Translations under genes and position numbers: made by a program
The notes under the pieces: generated by a model
Databases searched by the model: none
What the model saw: only the letters and a program-made list of their open reading frames with translations
Told to the model about the DNA's origin: nothing
Assembly (NCBI RefSeq): GCF_030013905.1
Contig: NZ_CP124862.1
Coordinates: 248,001 to 312,000, forward strand
From: Petroclostridium sp. X23
GTDB lineage: Bacteria > Bacillota > Clostridia > SK-Y3
DNA length: 64,000 bases
Reading direction: 5' to 3'
In this document: piece by piece, positions 36,833-45,794 of the stretch
Position numbering within the stretch: position 1 is the stretch's first letter
Layout: each line of letters starts with the position of its first letter

Positions 36833-37294
36833 ATGGCGGAACATCCAATTGAAGGTTTAATGTCAACAGCAATGCAAAGTATTAAAGAGATGGTGGATGT
36901 AAATACCATTGTAGGGGATGCTGTAGAAGCACCTGATGGTACGGTCATTATACCAATCTCTAAAGTATCATTCGGATTTGCTGCCGGCGGATCAGAGTTT
37001 GGCAGAAGTGTAAAAGAAAAAGATGACGATAAAGAATCCGTATCAAAAATGCCTTTTGGAGGAGGCAGTGGTGCAGGCGTGACCATTCAGCCTGTTGCAT
37101 TTATGGTTGTAGGACAGGGACAGATTAAACTGCTACCGGTTAATACCAATTCATCTGTAGATAAGATTCTTGACCTTGTTCCTGACTTAATTGAAAAGAT
37201 TAATGAAAGTGTAAGAAAAAAAGTAAATATTAAGAAGAAAATTGAAAAATCTGAAGAAGGAAAGACCACAAATACAGAAGTGGAAAATGAATAA
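36833..37294 (+). CDS. ytfJ: GerW family sporulation protein YtfJ
   Basis: 153-residue protein of the YtfJ/GerW family, required in B. subtilis for normal germination. Family motifs: EHPIEGLMSTAMQSIKEMVDVNTIVGDAV, DGTVIIPISKVSFGFAAGGSEF, and FGGGSGAGVTIQPVAFMVV. The C-terminus is a charged Lys/Glu tail. ATG 36833 with AAGGCGGTG at 36818-36826. Follows the DUF2953 gene and precedes dacB. Confidence 0.93.
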   Translation: MAEHPIEGLMSTAMQSIKEMVDVNTIVGDAVEAPDGTVIIPISKVSFGFAAGGSEFGRSVKEKDDDKESVSKMPFGGGSGAGVTIQPVAFMVVGQGQIKLLPVNTNSSVDKILDLVPDLIEKINESVRKKVNIKKKIEKSEEGKTTNTEVENE

Positions 37295-37373
37295 AAATAG
37301 GTAAAATATGAATATATTAATCGCTTGCTCATATAAATTATATATGTATTACATAAATGGGCGGGTGATTTTT

Positions 37374-38537
37374 TTGAGGAAAATTTCATTGTTACTTGTG
37401 GCAATTATGATGGTATCTATTGTGAATATTCAAACGGTGTTAGCCAATACACCGGATGTATCGGCAGCATCAGCGGTCGTTATGGATACGGTAACAGGAA
37501 GGGTAATATTTGAAAAAAACGCACATAAAAAGCGTACGATGGCCAGCATTACGAAAATAATGACTGCAGTTATTGCTCTTGAAAACGGCAATCTGAATGA
37601 TATTGTAGTTACAAGTCCGAACGCAGCACATGCGGAGGGTTCCTCGATATGGCTTGAAGAGGGAGAAAAACAGAAACTGGAAGATCTGATATACGGACTT
37701 ATGCTTAGTTCCGGCAATGATGCGGCAATTGCCATTGCAGAACATATAGCAGGTTCAGTCGATGAATTTGCAAAAATCATGACACAAAAAGCAAAGGATA
37801 TCGGTGCTATTAATACCAATTTTAAAAATCCTAACGGTTTGGATGAAGAAGGCCATTATACCACAGCATATGATTTTGCTTTAATTACTAGATATGCCCT
37901 AAAGAATGATAAATTTGCAGAGATTGTTAAAACTGAGAAACGGCAAATTCCGTGGGAAGGACACAAATGGAACCGTGTCTTAACAAATCATAATAAGCTG
38001 CTAAAAATGTATGAGGGTTGTGATGGGGTGAAAACAGGGTATACTAAAAAAAGTGGGCGCACCTTAGTATCTTCCGCTACCAGAGACGGTTGGCAAGTAG
38101 TTGCAGTAACGCTCAATGCACCGAATGATTGGGAAGATCATAAAAAGATGTTTGATTATGCCTTTGATCGCTATAAAATACAGTCGGTATGTGAGGAAGG
38201 AGATTTTATGAAAACCATTCCCGTACTTGACGGTAAAAAAGATACAATATCTCTTGTAGCATCTGCATCATTTCAGCTTCCTATTATGGAGGGAGAAAAG
38301 AATAAAGTAGAAGTAAAGTATGATGTCCCGGATTACGTGATGGCGCCGGTTAATTATGGTCAGGAAATCGGGAAAATAGATCTGTATCTTGAGGATATAA
38401 AATGTGGCAGCATTCCTCTTGCGGCTATTGACAATGTGGAAAGAAAAGATGTAAAAATGGCATTTGAAAAAATTACAAAAAGCTGGATGATGATGTTTTC
38501 AAATAGAGAAATAATATTGAAGTTAATGATAAATTAA
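37374..38537 (+). CDS. dacB: D-alanyl-D-alanine carboxypeptidase (DacB type)
   Basis: Second exported PBP5-type carboxypeptidase, 387 residues. Signal peptide to about residue 25 (ISLLLVAIMMVSIVNIQTVLA), SxxK in MASITKIM, SGN in LSSGNDAAIAI, KTG in GVKTGYTKKSG, C-terminal beta domain and hydrophobic amphipathic tail. Start TTG 37374 follows GGCGGGTG at 37359-37367; an in-frame ATG at 37308 would put 22 residues before the signal peptide. Location after scpB matches B. subtilis dacB, which modifies spore cortex. spmA and spmB, which usually follow, are not here. Confidence 0.85.
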   Translation: MRKISLLLVAIMMVSIVNIQTVLANTPDVSAASAVVMDTVTGRVIFEKNAHKKRTMASITKIMTAVIALENGNLNDIVVTSPNAAHAEGSSIWLEEGEKQKLEDLIYGLMLSSGNDAAIAIAEHIAGSVDEFAKIMTQKAKDIGAINTNFKNPNGLDEEGHYTTAYDFALITRYALKNDKFAEIVKTEKRQIPWEGHKWNRVLTNHNKLLKMYEGCDGVKTGYTKKSGRTLVSSATRDGWQVVAVTLNAPNDWEDHKKMFDYAFDRYKIQSVCEEGDFMKTIPVLDGKKDTISLVASASFQLPIMEGEKNKVEVKYDVPDYVMAPVNYGQEIGKIDLYLEDIKCGSIPLAAIDNVERKDVKMAFEKITKSWMMMFSNREIILKLMIN

Positions 38538-38543
38538 TATAGT

Positions 38544-38576
38544 AAAAAAACAGTCGGATTATCGGCTGTTTTTTTG
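38544..38576 (+). terminator. Rho-independent terminator after dacB
   Basis: AACAGTCG pairs with CGGCTGTT (one G-U), six-base loop, followed by a long T run. Confidence 0.87.
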
Positions 38577-38613
38577 TTATAATAATATATTGAGAAAGCA
38601 GGTGAAAAATTAT

Positions 38614-39342
38614 ATGGAAGAACAAAATTTAATGCGATTACAAAAATACATAGCTTTATCAGGAGTAGCATCAAGAAGAAAAGCTGAAGAGATGATTCAG
38701 GAAGGTAGAGTCAAAGTAAATCATCAAGTAATACAAACGCTAGGTGAAAAAATAAATATAGAGACCGATCTTGTGGAAGTTGATGAAACAATTATTCATG
38801 TGGAGCAGCGAAAAGTATATATTATGATAAATAAACCCGTAAGATTTGTTTCTACTGCATCAGACCAATTTAACAGGCCTACAGTGCTTGATTTGGTGAA
38901 AAATGATTTTAATGAGAGATTATATCCTGTGGGAAGGCTGGACTATGATACCGAAGGATTGTTGCTACTTACCAATGATGGAGACTTGACATATAAGATA
39001 ACACATCCCAAACATGTCATAAAAAAAGTTTATGTGGCAAATGTTAAAGGAATACCAACTAGGACCAAACTTGATGAATTCAGAAAAGGTCTGGAGATAG
39101 ACGATTATATTACTTCACCTGCGGATATTGAAGTAATAAAAATTATTAAAGGCGGATGCGAGTTGAAAGTTACAATTCATGAAGGAAGAAACCGGCAGGT
39201 AAGAAAAATGTGTGAAAAAATAGGACATCCCGTGACAAAGCTTAAACGTGTCGCTATTGGGGATATTGTATTAGATGATTTGTCGGGGGGGAATTGGAGA
39301 CATTTGACTAATGAAGAGATAAGTTATCTAAAAAATATATGA
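38614..39342 (+). CDS. rluB: 23S rRNA pseudouridine synthase RluB type
   Basis: Isomerises uridine to pseudouridine in 23S rRNA. 242 residues: N-terminal S4 domain (RLQKYIALSGVASRRKAEEMIQEGRVKVN), catalytic Asp in GRLDYDTEGLLLLTNDGDL, and the GRNRQVRKMCEKIGHPV motif. ATG 38614 with CAGGTG at 38600-38605. B. subtilis rluB lies in the same neighbourhood after spmAB. Confidence 0.93.
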   Translation: MEEQNLMRLQKYIALSGVASRRKAEEMIQEGRVKVNHQVIQTLGEKINIETDLVEVDETIIHVEQRKVYIMINKPVRFVSTASDQFNRPTVLDLVKNDFNERLYPVGRLDYDTEGLLLLTNDGDLTYKITHPKHVIKKVYVANVKGIPTRTKLDEFRKGLEIDDYITSPADIEVIKIIKGGCELKVTIHEGRNRQVRKMCEKIGHPVTKLKRVAIGDIVLDDLSGGNWRHLTNEEISYLKNI

Positions 39343-39718
39343 TCCTTAAATTGCGTATAAGCTTTATTGGGTGCAGATATCTACTGGGTGATTAAACAAA
39401 TGTAATATATTGCTAGAATTAAGAAATAATAATATATATATAAATATAATTGTTAAAAAATTAATTATTTTTTAAAATTTTTTTTATCTAAGCAGGAAAA
39501 AAGATATTTATGTCGAATAAAGAATATGGGGAAATTTGTTGTGTTTCTCTGTTCTTATTTGATATTATGTTGTATTATATTTTTGTATAATCAACTAATC
39601 AATGCTCATAACTTTTATAGATTATCAAAGCATTATGCACTGGGGTAATAATGAATGAAATTTTATAATTAGTTTGGGCACAATACATAGCAACAAATTT
39701 TAGTCTGGAGGGGTAGTA
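39343..39718. other. AT-rich upstream region of the decarboxylase operon
   Basis: 376 bases with no gene. It contains a sigma-H-like promoter at 39492-39519, in which TGTCGAA also matches a Spo0A box core, an AT-only palindrome at about 39451-39475, and a TATAAT at 39586-39591 without a good -35. No riboswitch was recognised. Confidence 0.5.
39492..39519 (+). promoter_or_regulatory. Sigma-H-like promoter upstream of mmdA
   Basis: GCAGGAA, 13 bases, GTCGAATA. Same architecture as 18561, 28653 and 57859. TGTCGAA (39511-39517) is also a perfect Spo0A box core, so the two readings overlap. Confidence 0.5.
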
Positions 39719-41269
39719 ATGAGTACAATGGACAAACTTAATGACTTGCAGTACCGCAGAAGTGTCATTGAACAAGGCGGCGGTGCTGATAAAGTTAAAA
39801 AGCAGCATGAATCCGGCAAACTAACAGCAAGAGAAAGAATAGATTTGCTTATGGATGAAGGAAGCTTTATTGAAATCGATGCTTTTGTAAAGCACAGAAG
39901 CACAGAATTTGATATGCCGACTACTGAAGCTCCCGGAGAAGGAGTAGTTACCGGTTACGGTACGGTAGATGGCCGTCTTGTTTATGTGTATGCGCAAGAT
40001 TTCACAGTAATAGGCGGTTCTCTTGGAGAAATGCATGCCAAAAAGATCTGTAAAGTAATGGACATGGCAATGAAAATGGGTGCGCCTATCGTAGGTATTA
40101 ATGATTCAGGCGGCGCAAGAATTCAGGAAGGTATCGATGCTTTAAGCGGTTTTGGTGAAATCTTCTATAGAAACACCATTGCTTCCGGTGTGATTCCGCA
40201 GATTTCTGTAATCATGGGACCATGTGCCGGTGGAGCAGTATACTCTCCCGCAATCACCGATTTCGTATTTATGGTAGAAAAAACAAGTCAAATGTTTATT
40301 ACCGGTCCGCAGGTTATTAAAGCCGTAACCGGTGAAGATGTCAGTTCTGAAGAGCTCGGTGGTGCAATGGCGCATAATTCCAAGAGCGGTGTTGCTCATT
40401 TCGTAAGTGCTGATGAAAAAGAATGTATCAATCAGATTAAGGTATTATTAAGTTATTTACCATCTAATAATTTATCAGATGCAGGTGTATACGAATCAAA
40501 TGATGATTTAAATAGAATATCTGAGAAACTTACTTCAATCGTCCCAGATGATTCAAATAAGTCTTATGATATCAAAGAAGTCATTGCCGAAGTAGTTGAC
40601 AATGGAGAGTTTTTTGAAGTACAGCCGCATTTTGCAAAGAACATTGTTGTAGGTTTTGCTAGAATGAACGGTGCAACTGTTGGTATTATTGCGAATCAAC
40701 CAAAAGTAATGGCTGGTGCTTTAGATGTGAATTCATCGGACAAGGCTGCAAGATTCATTAGATTCTGTGACAGCTTTAATATTCCAATTATCACATTTAC
40801 TGACGTGCCTGGTTATTTACCGGGGGTATCTCAGGAACATTCAGGTATTATTCGTCATGGGGCGAAACTTCTGTATGCATATTCTGAGGCTACTGTTCCG
40901 AAGATCAACGTCATTGTTAGAAAAGCTTACGGTGGTGCGTATATCGCGATGAGCAGCAAGCACCTTGGCGCAGATATGGTATTTGCATGGCCTACTGCAG
41001 AAATCGCAGTAATGGGACCGGAAGGTGCAGCGAATATTATTTTCAGAAAAGATATCGCAAATGCTGCTGATCCTATCGCGACAAGGGCAGAGAAAATTGA
41101 AGAATACAGGACAAAATTATCAAATCCATATGTTGCTGCTGCAAGAGGTTATGTGGATGATGTTATCGAACCGGATTCTACAAGACCAAGAATCATCAGT
41201 GCGTTAGAAATGCTTGCAAGCAAAAGGGAAAACAGACCGGCTAAAAAGCATGGTAATATTCCTGTATAA
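39719..41269 (+). CDS. mmdA: Acyl-CoA carboxyltransferase (methylmalonyl-CoA decarboxylase alpha type)
   Basis: Carboxyltransferase subunit moving CO2 between an acyl-CoA and biotin. 516 residues, the family length. Motifs: HESGKLTARERIDLLMDEGSF near 25-45, GINDSGGARIQEGIDAL, GPCAGGAVYSPAITDFVFM, and C-terminal GGAYIAMSSKHLGADMVFAWPTAEIAVMGPEGA. In this operon with OadG, biotin carrier and OadB it most likely forms a Na+-pumping methylmalonyl-CoA decarboxylase; propionyl-CoA or glutaconyl-CoA as substrate cannot be excluded. GGAGGGG at 39707-39713. Confidence 0.9.
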   Translation: MSTMDKLNDLQYRRSVIEQGGGADKVKKQHESGKLTARERIDLLMDEGSFIEIDAFVKHRSTEFDMPTTEAPGEGVVTGYGTVDGRLVYVYAQDFTVIGGSLGEMHAKKICKVMDMAMKMGAPIVGINDSGGARIQEGIDALSGFGEIFYRNTIASGVIPQISVIMGPCAGGAVYSPAITDFVFMVEKTSQMFITGPQVIKAVTGEDVSSEELGGAMAHNSKSGVAHFVSADEKECINQIKVLLSYLPSNNLSDAGVYESNDDLNRISEKLTSIVPDDSNKSYDIKEVIAEVVDNGEFFEVQPHFAKNIVVGFARMNGATVGIIANQPKVMAGALDVNSSDKAARFIRFCDSFNIPIITFTDVPGYLPGVSQEHSGIIRHGAKLLYAYSEATVPKINVIVRKAYGGAYIAMSSKHLGADMVFAWPTAEIAVMGPEGAANIIFRKDIANAADPIATRAEKIEEYRTKLSNPYVAAARGYVDDVIEPDSTRPRIISALEMLASKRENRPAKKHGNIPV

Positions 41270-41322
41270 TGTGAATGATAGACCAGTAAATCGCTATATC
41301 AAATAAAGGCGGGTGAATCTAA

Positions 41323-41685
41323 TTGGAAATAATTGCTCAAGGGTTATCGGTAACTGTTGTTGGAATGGGTATTGTATTTGGCATATTGATTTTACTTTAC
41401 CTGGTTCTCATGGGTATGAAAATGGTGTTTTATAAAGAGAATAAGGCAGTAGCTTCAACCGGAGTGAAGGAAGTAAAACAAGAGCAGGTTACCGCTGTAC
41501 AAGTAGAAGAACAGAAAGAAGAAATTGATGAAGATGAATTGATTGCTGTACTTACTGCGGCTGTAGCAGCAAGTTTGAATCAATCAACTTATAATCTGAA
41601 TATTAGATCCTTCAGGAGAATAGACCAAAATGCTCCGGTGTGGAATTCAGTAAGCAGAAAAGAACAATTGGAAAGCAGAATGTAA
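41323..41685 (+). CDS. OadG family sodium pump decarboxylase gamma subunit
   Basis: 120-residue membrane-anchor subunit. One N-terminal membrane segment (GLSVTVVGMGIVFGILILLYLVLMGMKMVFY), then a charged linker (KQEQVTAVQVEEQKEEIDEDELIAVLTAAVAASL) and a basic C-terminus. It tethers carboxyltransferase and biotin protein to the beta pump. TTG 41323 follows GGCGGGTGA. Lies between mmdA and the biotin carrier. Confidence 0.85.
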   Translation: MEIIAQGLSVTVVGMGIVFGILILLYLVLMGMKMVFYKENKAVASTGVKEVKQEQVTAVQVEEQKEEIDEDELIAVLTAAVAASLNQSTYNLNIRSFRRIDQNAPVWNSVSRKEQLESRM

Positions 41686-41721
41686 GCATTTAAAACAATA
41701 ATATGTCAGGAGGAAAACAAT

Positions 41722-42111
41722 ATGAGAAAGTTTGTAATAAATGTGAACGGAAAGTCTTATGAGGTAGAAGTTGAAGAAATGAGAGATGGTGCACCGGTAG
41801 CTGCTCCTGTAAGCAGACCCGCAGCAGCAACTGCTCCTGCGGCTCCTAAAGCGGCACCTGCTCCTGCTGCAAAACCGGCAGCAGCAGTTCCTGCGTCTGC
41901 AGCTAGTGTAACAGCGCCTATGCCAGGTACCATCATGACAGTAAATGTAAAAGAAGGCGACTCTGTAAAAGAAGGCGATGTACTATGTGTTCTTGAAGCA
42001 ATGAAGATGGAAAATGAAATCATGGCGCCAAAATCAGGAAAAGTTGTAGCTGTTAATGTTGCAAAAGGGGCTTCAGTAAATAGCGGAGATGTTCTTATAG
42101 CTGTTGGATAA
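41722..42111 (+). CDS. Biotin carboxyl carrier subunit
   Basis: 129 residues: short N-terminal domain, a flexible Ala/Pro linker about residues 28-70, and a biotinyl domain with the lysine in [13 protein letters not shown] near 96. Carries CO2 from the carboxyltransferases to the beta subunit. The linker is an unusually pure Ala-Pro stretch but typical of this family. AGGAGGAAAA at 41709-41718. Confidence 0.95.
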   Translation: MRKFVINVNGKSYEVEVEEMRDGAPVAAPVSRPAAATAPAAPKAAPAPAAKPAAAVPASAASVTAPMPGTIMTVNVKEGDSVKEGDVLCVLEAMKMENEIMAPKSGKVVAVNVAKGASVNSGDVLIAVG

Positions 42112-42149
42112 GCTTTAAGGAAATCATCTGCTGAATGGAGGGAAGTACA

Positions 42150-43334
42150 TTGATTTTTGAAACCATATTAAAGTTTTTAGATAAAAGTGCAGTAAATGAA
42201 CTCAATATCCCTACAATCATTATGCTTGCGGTTGCAGCAGTATTATTATATCTGGCTATAGGGAAAAAGTTCGAGCCATTATTGCTGCTTCCTATTGCTT
42301 TCGGTATGCTGCTTGCGAACTTGCCTAATGCAGGTTTGATGCATCCGGAGCTCTTTGAAGGCGGGCATTTGGACATTGTTGAAATTGTTGAAAAAGGCGG
42401 GCTCTTGGATTTGCTCTATGTCGGAGTAAAGCTTGGAATCTATCCGCCGTTAATATTCCTTGGTGTTGGAGCAATGACCGATTTCGGACCATTGATTGCA
42501 AATCCTAAAAGCATACTTTTAGGTGCGGCAGCCCAGATAGGGATATTCACAACGTATATAGGTGCTATTTTATTAGGAACCATTCCTGCAATAGGATTTA
42601 CGCTTGAGCAGGCTGCTTCTATCGGTATCATCGGTGGTGCGGATGGCCCAACCGCAATCTTTGTAACTAAAACATTAGCGCCTGAATTATTAGGTCCTAT
42701 CGCGATTGCAGCATATTCTTACATGGCACTTGTTCCAATCATTCAGCCTCCTATTATGAAGGCATTGACAAGCAAGAAAGAAAGAATGATCGTAATGGAA
42801 CAGTTAAGACCGGTAAGTAAGATTGAAAAAATCGTATTTCCTGTCATTGTTACCATCATTGTATCCGTTATCATTCCTGATGCGGCAGCATTAGTAGGGA
42901 TGTTAATGCTGGGGAACTTGATTAAAGAATCCGGTGTAGTAGAACGTTTGAACAAAACTGTTCAAAATGAGTTGATCAATATCATTACTATTTTCTTGGG
43001 CGTAACAGTCGGTGCTACTGCAAACGCAGCTACATTCCTTGACCCTAAGACGTTGGGTATAGTTGTATTAGGTCTGCTTGCGTTCTGTATCAGTACTGCC
43101 GGCGGTGTTTTATTCGCAAAAGTAATGTGCAAGCTATCGGGTGGTAAAATCAATCCGTTGATAGGATCTGCCGGGGTTTCCGCGGTACCGATGGCTGCCA
43201 GAGTGTCACAGGTGGTAGGCCAAAAGGAAAATCCATCAAACTTCTTATTAATGCATGCAATGGGTCCTAATGTTGCAGGTGTTATCGGTTCAGCTGTTGC
43301 TGCAGGGGTTTTCCTGGCTATGTATGCGAAGTAG
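42150..43334 (+). CDS. Sodium-pumping decarboxylase beta subunit (OadB)
   Basis: Integral membrane subunit that decarboxylates carboxybiotin and exports Na+. 394 residues with about nine hydrophobic segments. Family motifs: [29 protein letters not shown] with the essential Asp, [31 protein letters not shown], and [19 protein letters not shown] near the C-terminus. TTG 42150 is preferred because GGAGGG lies at 42137-42142; ATG 42135 overlaps that site. Confidence 0.93.
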   Translation: MIFETILKFLDKSAVNELNIPTIIMLAVAAVLLYLAIGKKFEPLLLLPIAFGMLLANLPNAGLMHPELFEGGHLDIVEIVEKGGLLDLLYVGVKLGIYPPLIFLGVGAMTDFGPLIANPKSILLGAAAQIGIFTTYIGAILLGTIPAIGFTLEQAASIGIIGGADGPTAIFVTKTLAPELLGPIAIAAYSYMALVPIIQPPIMKALTSKKERMIVMEQLRPVSKIEKIVFPVIVTIIVSVIIPDAAALVGMLMLGNLIKESGVVERLNKTVQNELINIITIFLGVTVGATANAATFLDPKTLGIVVLGLLAFCISTAGGVLFAKVMCKLSGGKINPLIGSAGVSAVPMAARVSQVVGQKENPSNFLLMHAMGPNVAGVIGSAVAAGVFLAMYAK

Positions 43335-43435
43335 TTGAGGGTTCACGGTTAACAGAATTGTTGTTATAAATACCGAGAGCGGTAGAATATATGCAGTATT
43401 ATAAAGTGAAATACATTTAATAAAGGAGGATAAAT

Positions 43436-44833
43436 ATGCCTAAGGTTAAGATTACTGAAACCGTATTGAGAGATGCGCATCAGTCACTCATCGCAACAAG
43501 AATGACGACTGATGAAATGCTCCCAATCGTAGATAAATTAGATAAAGTGGGCTATCATTCACTGGAAGCATGGGGTGGTGCGACATTTGATTCATGCCTA
43601 AGGTTTTTGAATGAAGATCCATGGGAAAGATTAAGAAAATTTAAAAATATAGCTAAGAATACGAAGCTCCAAATGTTGTTCAGAGGTCAGAATATTCTTG
43701 GATATAAGCATTACGCTGATGATGTTGTTGAATATTTTGTTCAAAAATCCATTGCAAATGGTATCGATATTCTAAGAATATTTGATGCATTAAACGATGT
43801 TAGAAATCTTCAAACAGCAATTAATGCTTGTAAAAAAGAAAAAGGACATGTACAGGCCACCGTATGTTATACCATAAGCCCTGTGCATACCAACGATACT
43901 TTTATCAAGATGGCTAAGCAGCTGGAGAATAATGGTGCAGACTCCATCTGTATTAAGGATATGGCGGGATTATTAACGCCATATGCAGCGTATGACCTTG
44001 TAAAAGGCATGAAGAAGGCCGTAAAGATACCTATTCAGCTTCATACGCATTACACCAGCGGTGTTGCGTCTATGACCTATTTAAAAGCCATTGAAGCAGG
44101 TGTTGATGTAGTGGATACTGCAATTTCTTCTATGGCATTAGGTACTTCGCAGCCGCCGACAGAACCATTGGTAGCTACGCTACAAGGTACTGAGTATGAT
44201 ACAGGATTTGATCTTGGATTATTAAGTGAAATCGCCGAGTATTTCAGACCGTTAAGAGAGAAGTATATTGCAAGCGGATTATTGGATCCTAAACTGTTAA
44301 GCGTTGATATTAATACACTTCTATATCAGGTGCCGGGTGGAATGCTTTCCAACCTTGTATCTCAGCTGAAACAGCAAAATAAAGAAGATAAGTATGAGGA
44401 AGTGCTTAAAGAGGTACCGAGAGTAAGAGAAGACTTCGGATTCCCGCCGCTTGTAACACCTTCCAGCCAAATTGTCGGAACACAGGCTGTTTTAAATGTC
44501 CTTGCAGGAGAAAGATACAAGATGGTATCAAAAGAATCCAAAGCCCTTGTAAAAGGTGAATATGGTGAAACGCCGGTTAAGATTTCTGATGAATTCAGAA
44601 AGCAAATCATCGGAAATGAAAAACCTGTGACCTGCCGTCCTGCTGACTTGATTGAACCTGAATTGGAAAAATTGAGAGCAGAGATTAAAGAATTTATGGA
44701 GCAGGATGAAGATGTATTGTCCTACGCACTGTTCCCACAGGTTGCTACCAAGTTCTTTGAATTCAGAAGAGCACAAAAATATAAGATTGATGGCAATATG
44801 GTAGATATGGAACAAAAAACTCATCCTATCTGA
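43436..44833 (+). CDS. Oxaloacetate decarboxylase alpha subunit, carboxyltransferase only
   Basis: 465 residues of the pyruvate carboxylase/OadA carboxyltransferase family: TETVLRDAHQSLIATRM, WGGATFDSCLRFLNEDPWERLR, metal-binding HTHYTSG and DTAISSMALGTSQPPTE. The C-terminal biotinyl domain of longer OadA is missing; the separate carrier at 41722 would serve. With mmdA this makes two carboxyltransferases in one operon, so oxaloacetate or pyruvate may exchange CO2 with methylmalonyl-CoA (a transcarboxylase-like use), which is inference. AAAGGAGG at 43422-43429. The inserted element starts 16 bases after the stop. Confidence 0.9.
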   Translation: MPKVKITETVLRDAHQSLIATRMTTDEMLPIVDKLDKVGYHSLEAWGGATFDSCLRFLNEDPWERLRKFKNIAKNTKLQMLFRGQNILGYKHYADDVVEYFVQKSIANGIDILRIFDALNDVRNLQTAINACKKEKGHVQATVCYTISPVHTNDTFIKMAKQLENNGADSICIKDMAGLLTPYAAYDLVKGMKKAVKIPIQLHTHYTSGVASMTYLKAIEAGVDVVDTAISSMALGTSQPPTEPLVATLQGTEYDTGFDLGLLSEIAEYFRPLREKYIASGLLDPKLLSVDINTLLYQVPGGMLSNLVSQLKQQNKEDKYEEVLKEVPRVREDFGFPPLVTPSSQIVGTQAVLNVLAGERYKMVSKESKALVKGEYGETPVKISDEFRKQIIGNEKPVTCRPADLIEPELEKLRAEIKEFMEQDEDVLSYALFPQVATKFFEFRRAQKYKIDGNMVDMEQKTHPI

Positions 44834-44870
44834 TAAGATAGTCAGTACAATAAAAAAGAAGACAGACATT

Positions 44871-44908
44871 CTCCACGGTGTCATAGGGACATTTTCTAAA
44901 CCGTGGAG
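44871..44908. repeat. Stem-loop at the left end of the inserted segment
   Basis: CTCCACGGT (44871-44879) is the exact complement of ACCGTGGAG (44900-44908). The left arm is part of the terminal repeat, so the left end carries an extra copy of the TCCACGGT block in inverted order. Confidence 0.65.
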
Positions 44909-44923
44909 AAGCGGGTTGTATGT

Positions 44924-44957
44924 ATCGGCAGACGGTGAGTATTCACTGTCTGCCGAT
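44924..44957. terminator. Stem-loop downstream of recombinase remnant
   Basis: ATCGGCAGAC (44924-44933) and GTCTGCCGAT (44948-44957), perfect 10-base stem, seven bases beyond the remnant's stop on the - strand. No T tract on either strand; possibly the old transcript end. Confidence 0.4.
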
Positions 44958-44963
44958 TACCTT

Positions 44964-45239
44964 TTATGCGACCTCAGATGGCTCTGGTTGTGCGGGTTCA
45001 TCGGTCTGTGGCTCAATCACGTTATCCAACAGTCCGATATCTCGATATTAAATGTTGATTTCCTGCATGGCGGTGCGAGACCATTTCTCTGTGCGTTCAC
45101 CGACTTCTATTTGCTCAATGAAGAGGTGCAGGACTTCGGCAGTCAATTTATCAATCTGCGTATACTGTTTTGCCTTATCAATAAATGCACTGACGTTGCT
45201 GACCGAAGCCTTTAATTTTTCCAGATAGCTCTCCTTTTT
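44964..45239 (-). pseudogene. C-terminal remnant of a large serine recombinase (DUF4368 type)
   Basis: Reading the - strand from about 45239 gives KKESYLEKLKASVSNVS, then AFIDKAKQYTQIDKLTAEV, then LHLFIEQIEVGERTEKWSRT and AMQEINI, a stop, and in the same frame YRDIGLLDNVIEPQTDEP to a TAA at 44964. This resembles the C-terminal DUF4368 part of TndX/TnpX-like large serine recombinases of conjugative elements. The catalytic domain is absent, and one GAA-to-TAA type change interrupts the frame where INIEYRD would be expected. Dead gene. The break at 45239 adjoins an unrelated + strand fragment. Confidence 0.7.
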
Positions 45240-45242
45240 TGG

Positions 45243-45374
45243 GACAGCGACCGTCAGACCAACAAGCTGACAGAGGAACAGTTTAAGGCATGGATTGCAG
45301 AAGCATCTAAGGCACGCCAGGCGTACAAGGCTGAGGATATCAGCGGTGAGGAAATGCTAAAGCGTATCCACTAA
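45243..45374 (+). pseudogene. C-terminal gene fragment, 43 codons
   Basis: Open frame without a start: DSDRQTNKLTEEQFKAWIAE then ASKARQAYKAEDISGEEMLKRIH and stop at 45372. The composition and regular helical pattern look like a real protein end from a conjugative element, but I cannot name the family. It faces the recombinase remnant head to tail, which marks a deletion junction near 45240. Confidence 0.45.
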
Positions 45375-45599
45375 AATCACAGAATGTACAAAGCCTACTC
45401 AGGTGGAGAGTAAGTTTTTTCTGGGCAGTAGTTTTTGATTCAAAACGTTTATGAACTACAAGTTTAAGTTAAGGGTAACTTGTAGGTTAGGTTTTCTATA
45501 GCAATTTGTGAAACAGACACACCATATATTCTCGTTTGATACCTCAGCTTGTATATTTCCGTCAAAAGAAATATAATAAAAAGATTGGAGGTGTTATGC

Positions 45600-45794
45600 G
45601 TGGATTATATAACTACAAAAGAAGCAGCGAAAAATTGGGGAATCACAGACCGAATGGTTGTGTACCATTGCTCTGGCGGGCGGATTCAGGGAGCTAAAAA
45701 AATCGGTAACACATGGCTTGTTCCCGCTGCCGCTAAAAAACCAGTTGATGGACGATACAGGAGCAGTAAAGGAAAGGGTGGCGAACATAAATGA
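45600..45794 (+). CDS. Small HTH DNA-binding protein
   Basis: 64-residue protein: DYITTKEAAKNWGITDRMVVYHCSGGRIQGAKKIGNTWLVP is an excisionase/MerR-like helix-turn-helix (helix-wing pattern with final TWLVP), followed by a basic tail KKPVDGRYRSSKGKGG. GTG 45600 has GGAGGTG at 45586-45592; the ATG at 45595 is out of frame. Its stop overlaps the response regulator start (ATGA), so they are translated together. Possible regulator of the cassette. Confidence 0.75.
   Translation: MDYITTKEAAKNWGITDRMVVYHCSGGRIQGAKKIGNTWLVPAAAKKPVDGRYRSSKGKGGEHK

Noticed and set aside
39586..39591. TATAAT as a sigma-A promoter for the decarboxylase operon
   Set aside because: No acceptable -35 lies 16-18 bases upstream.
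43436..44833. OadA gene truncated by the inserted segment
   Set aside because: 465 residues is the normal size for the form without a biotinyl domain, and the operon has a separate biotin carrier; the insertion starts after the stop codon.
44834..44860. Target-site duplication flanking the inserted segment
   Set aside because: Flanks GTACA on the left and AAGTAA on the right show no convincing direct repeat; the AT-rich ends make the exact border uncertain.
44916..45215. A 99-codon + strand open frame at the left end of the inserted segment
   Set aside because: It is antisense to the recognisable recombinase tail on the - strand, has no ribosome binding site and its translation is Leu/Cys-rich without domain pattern.
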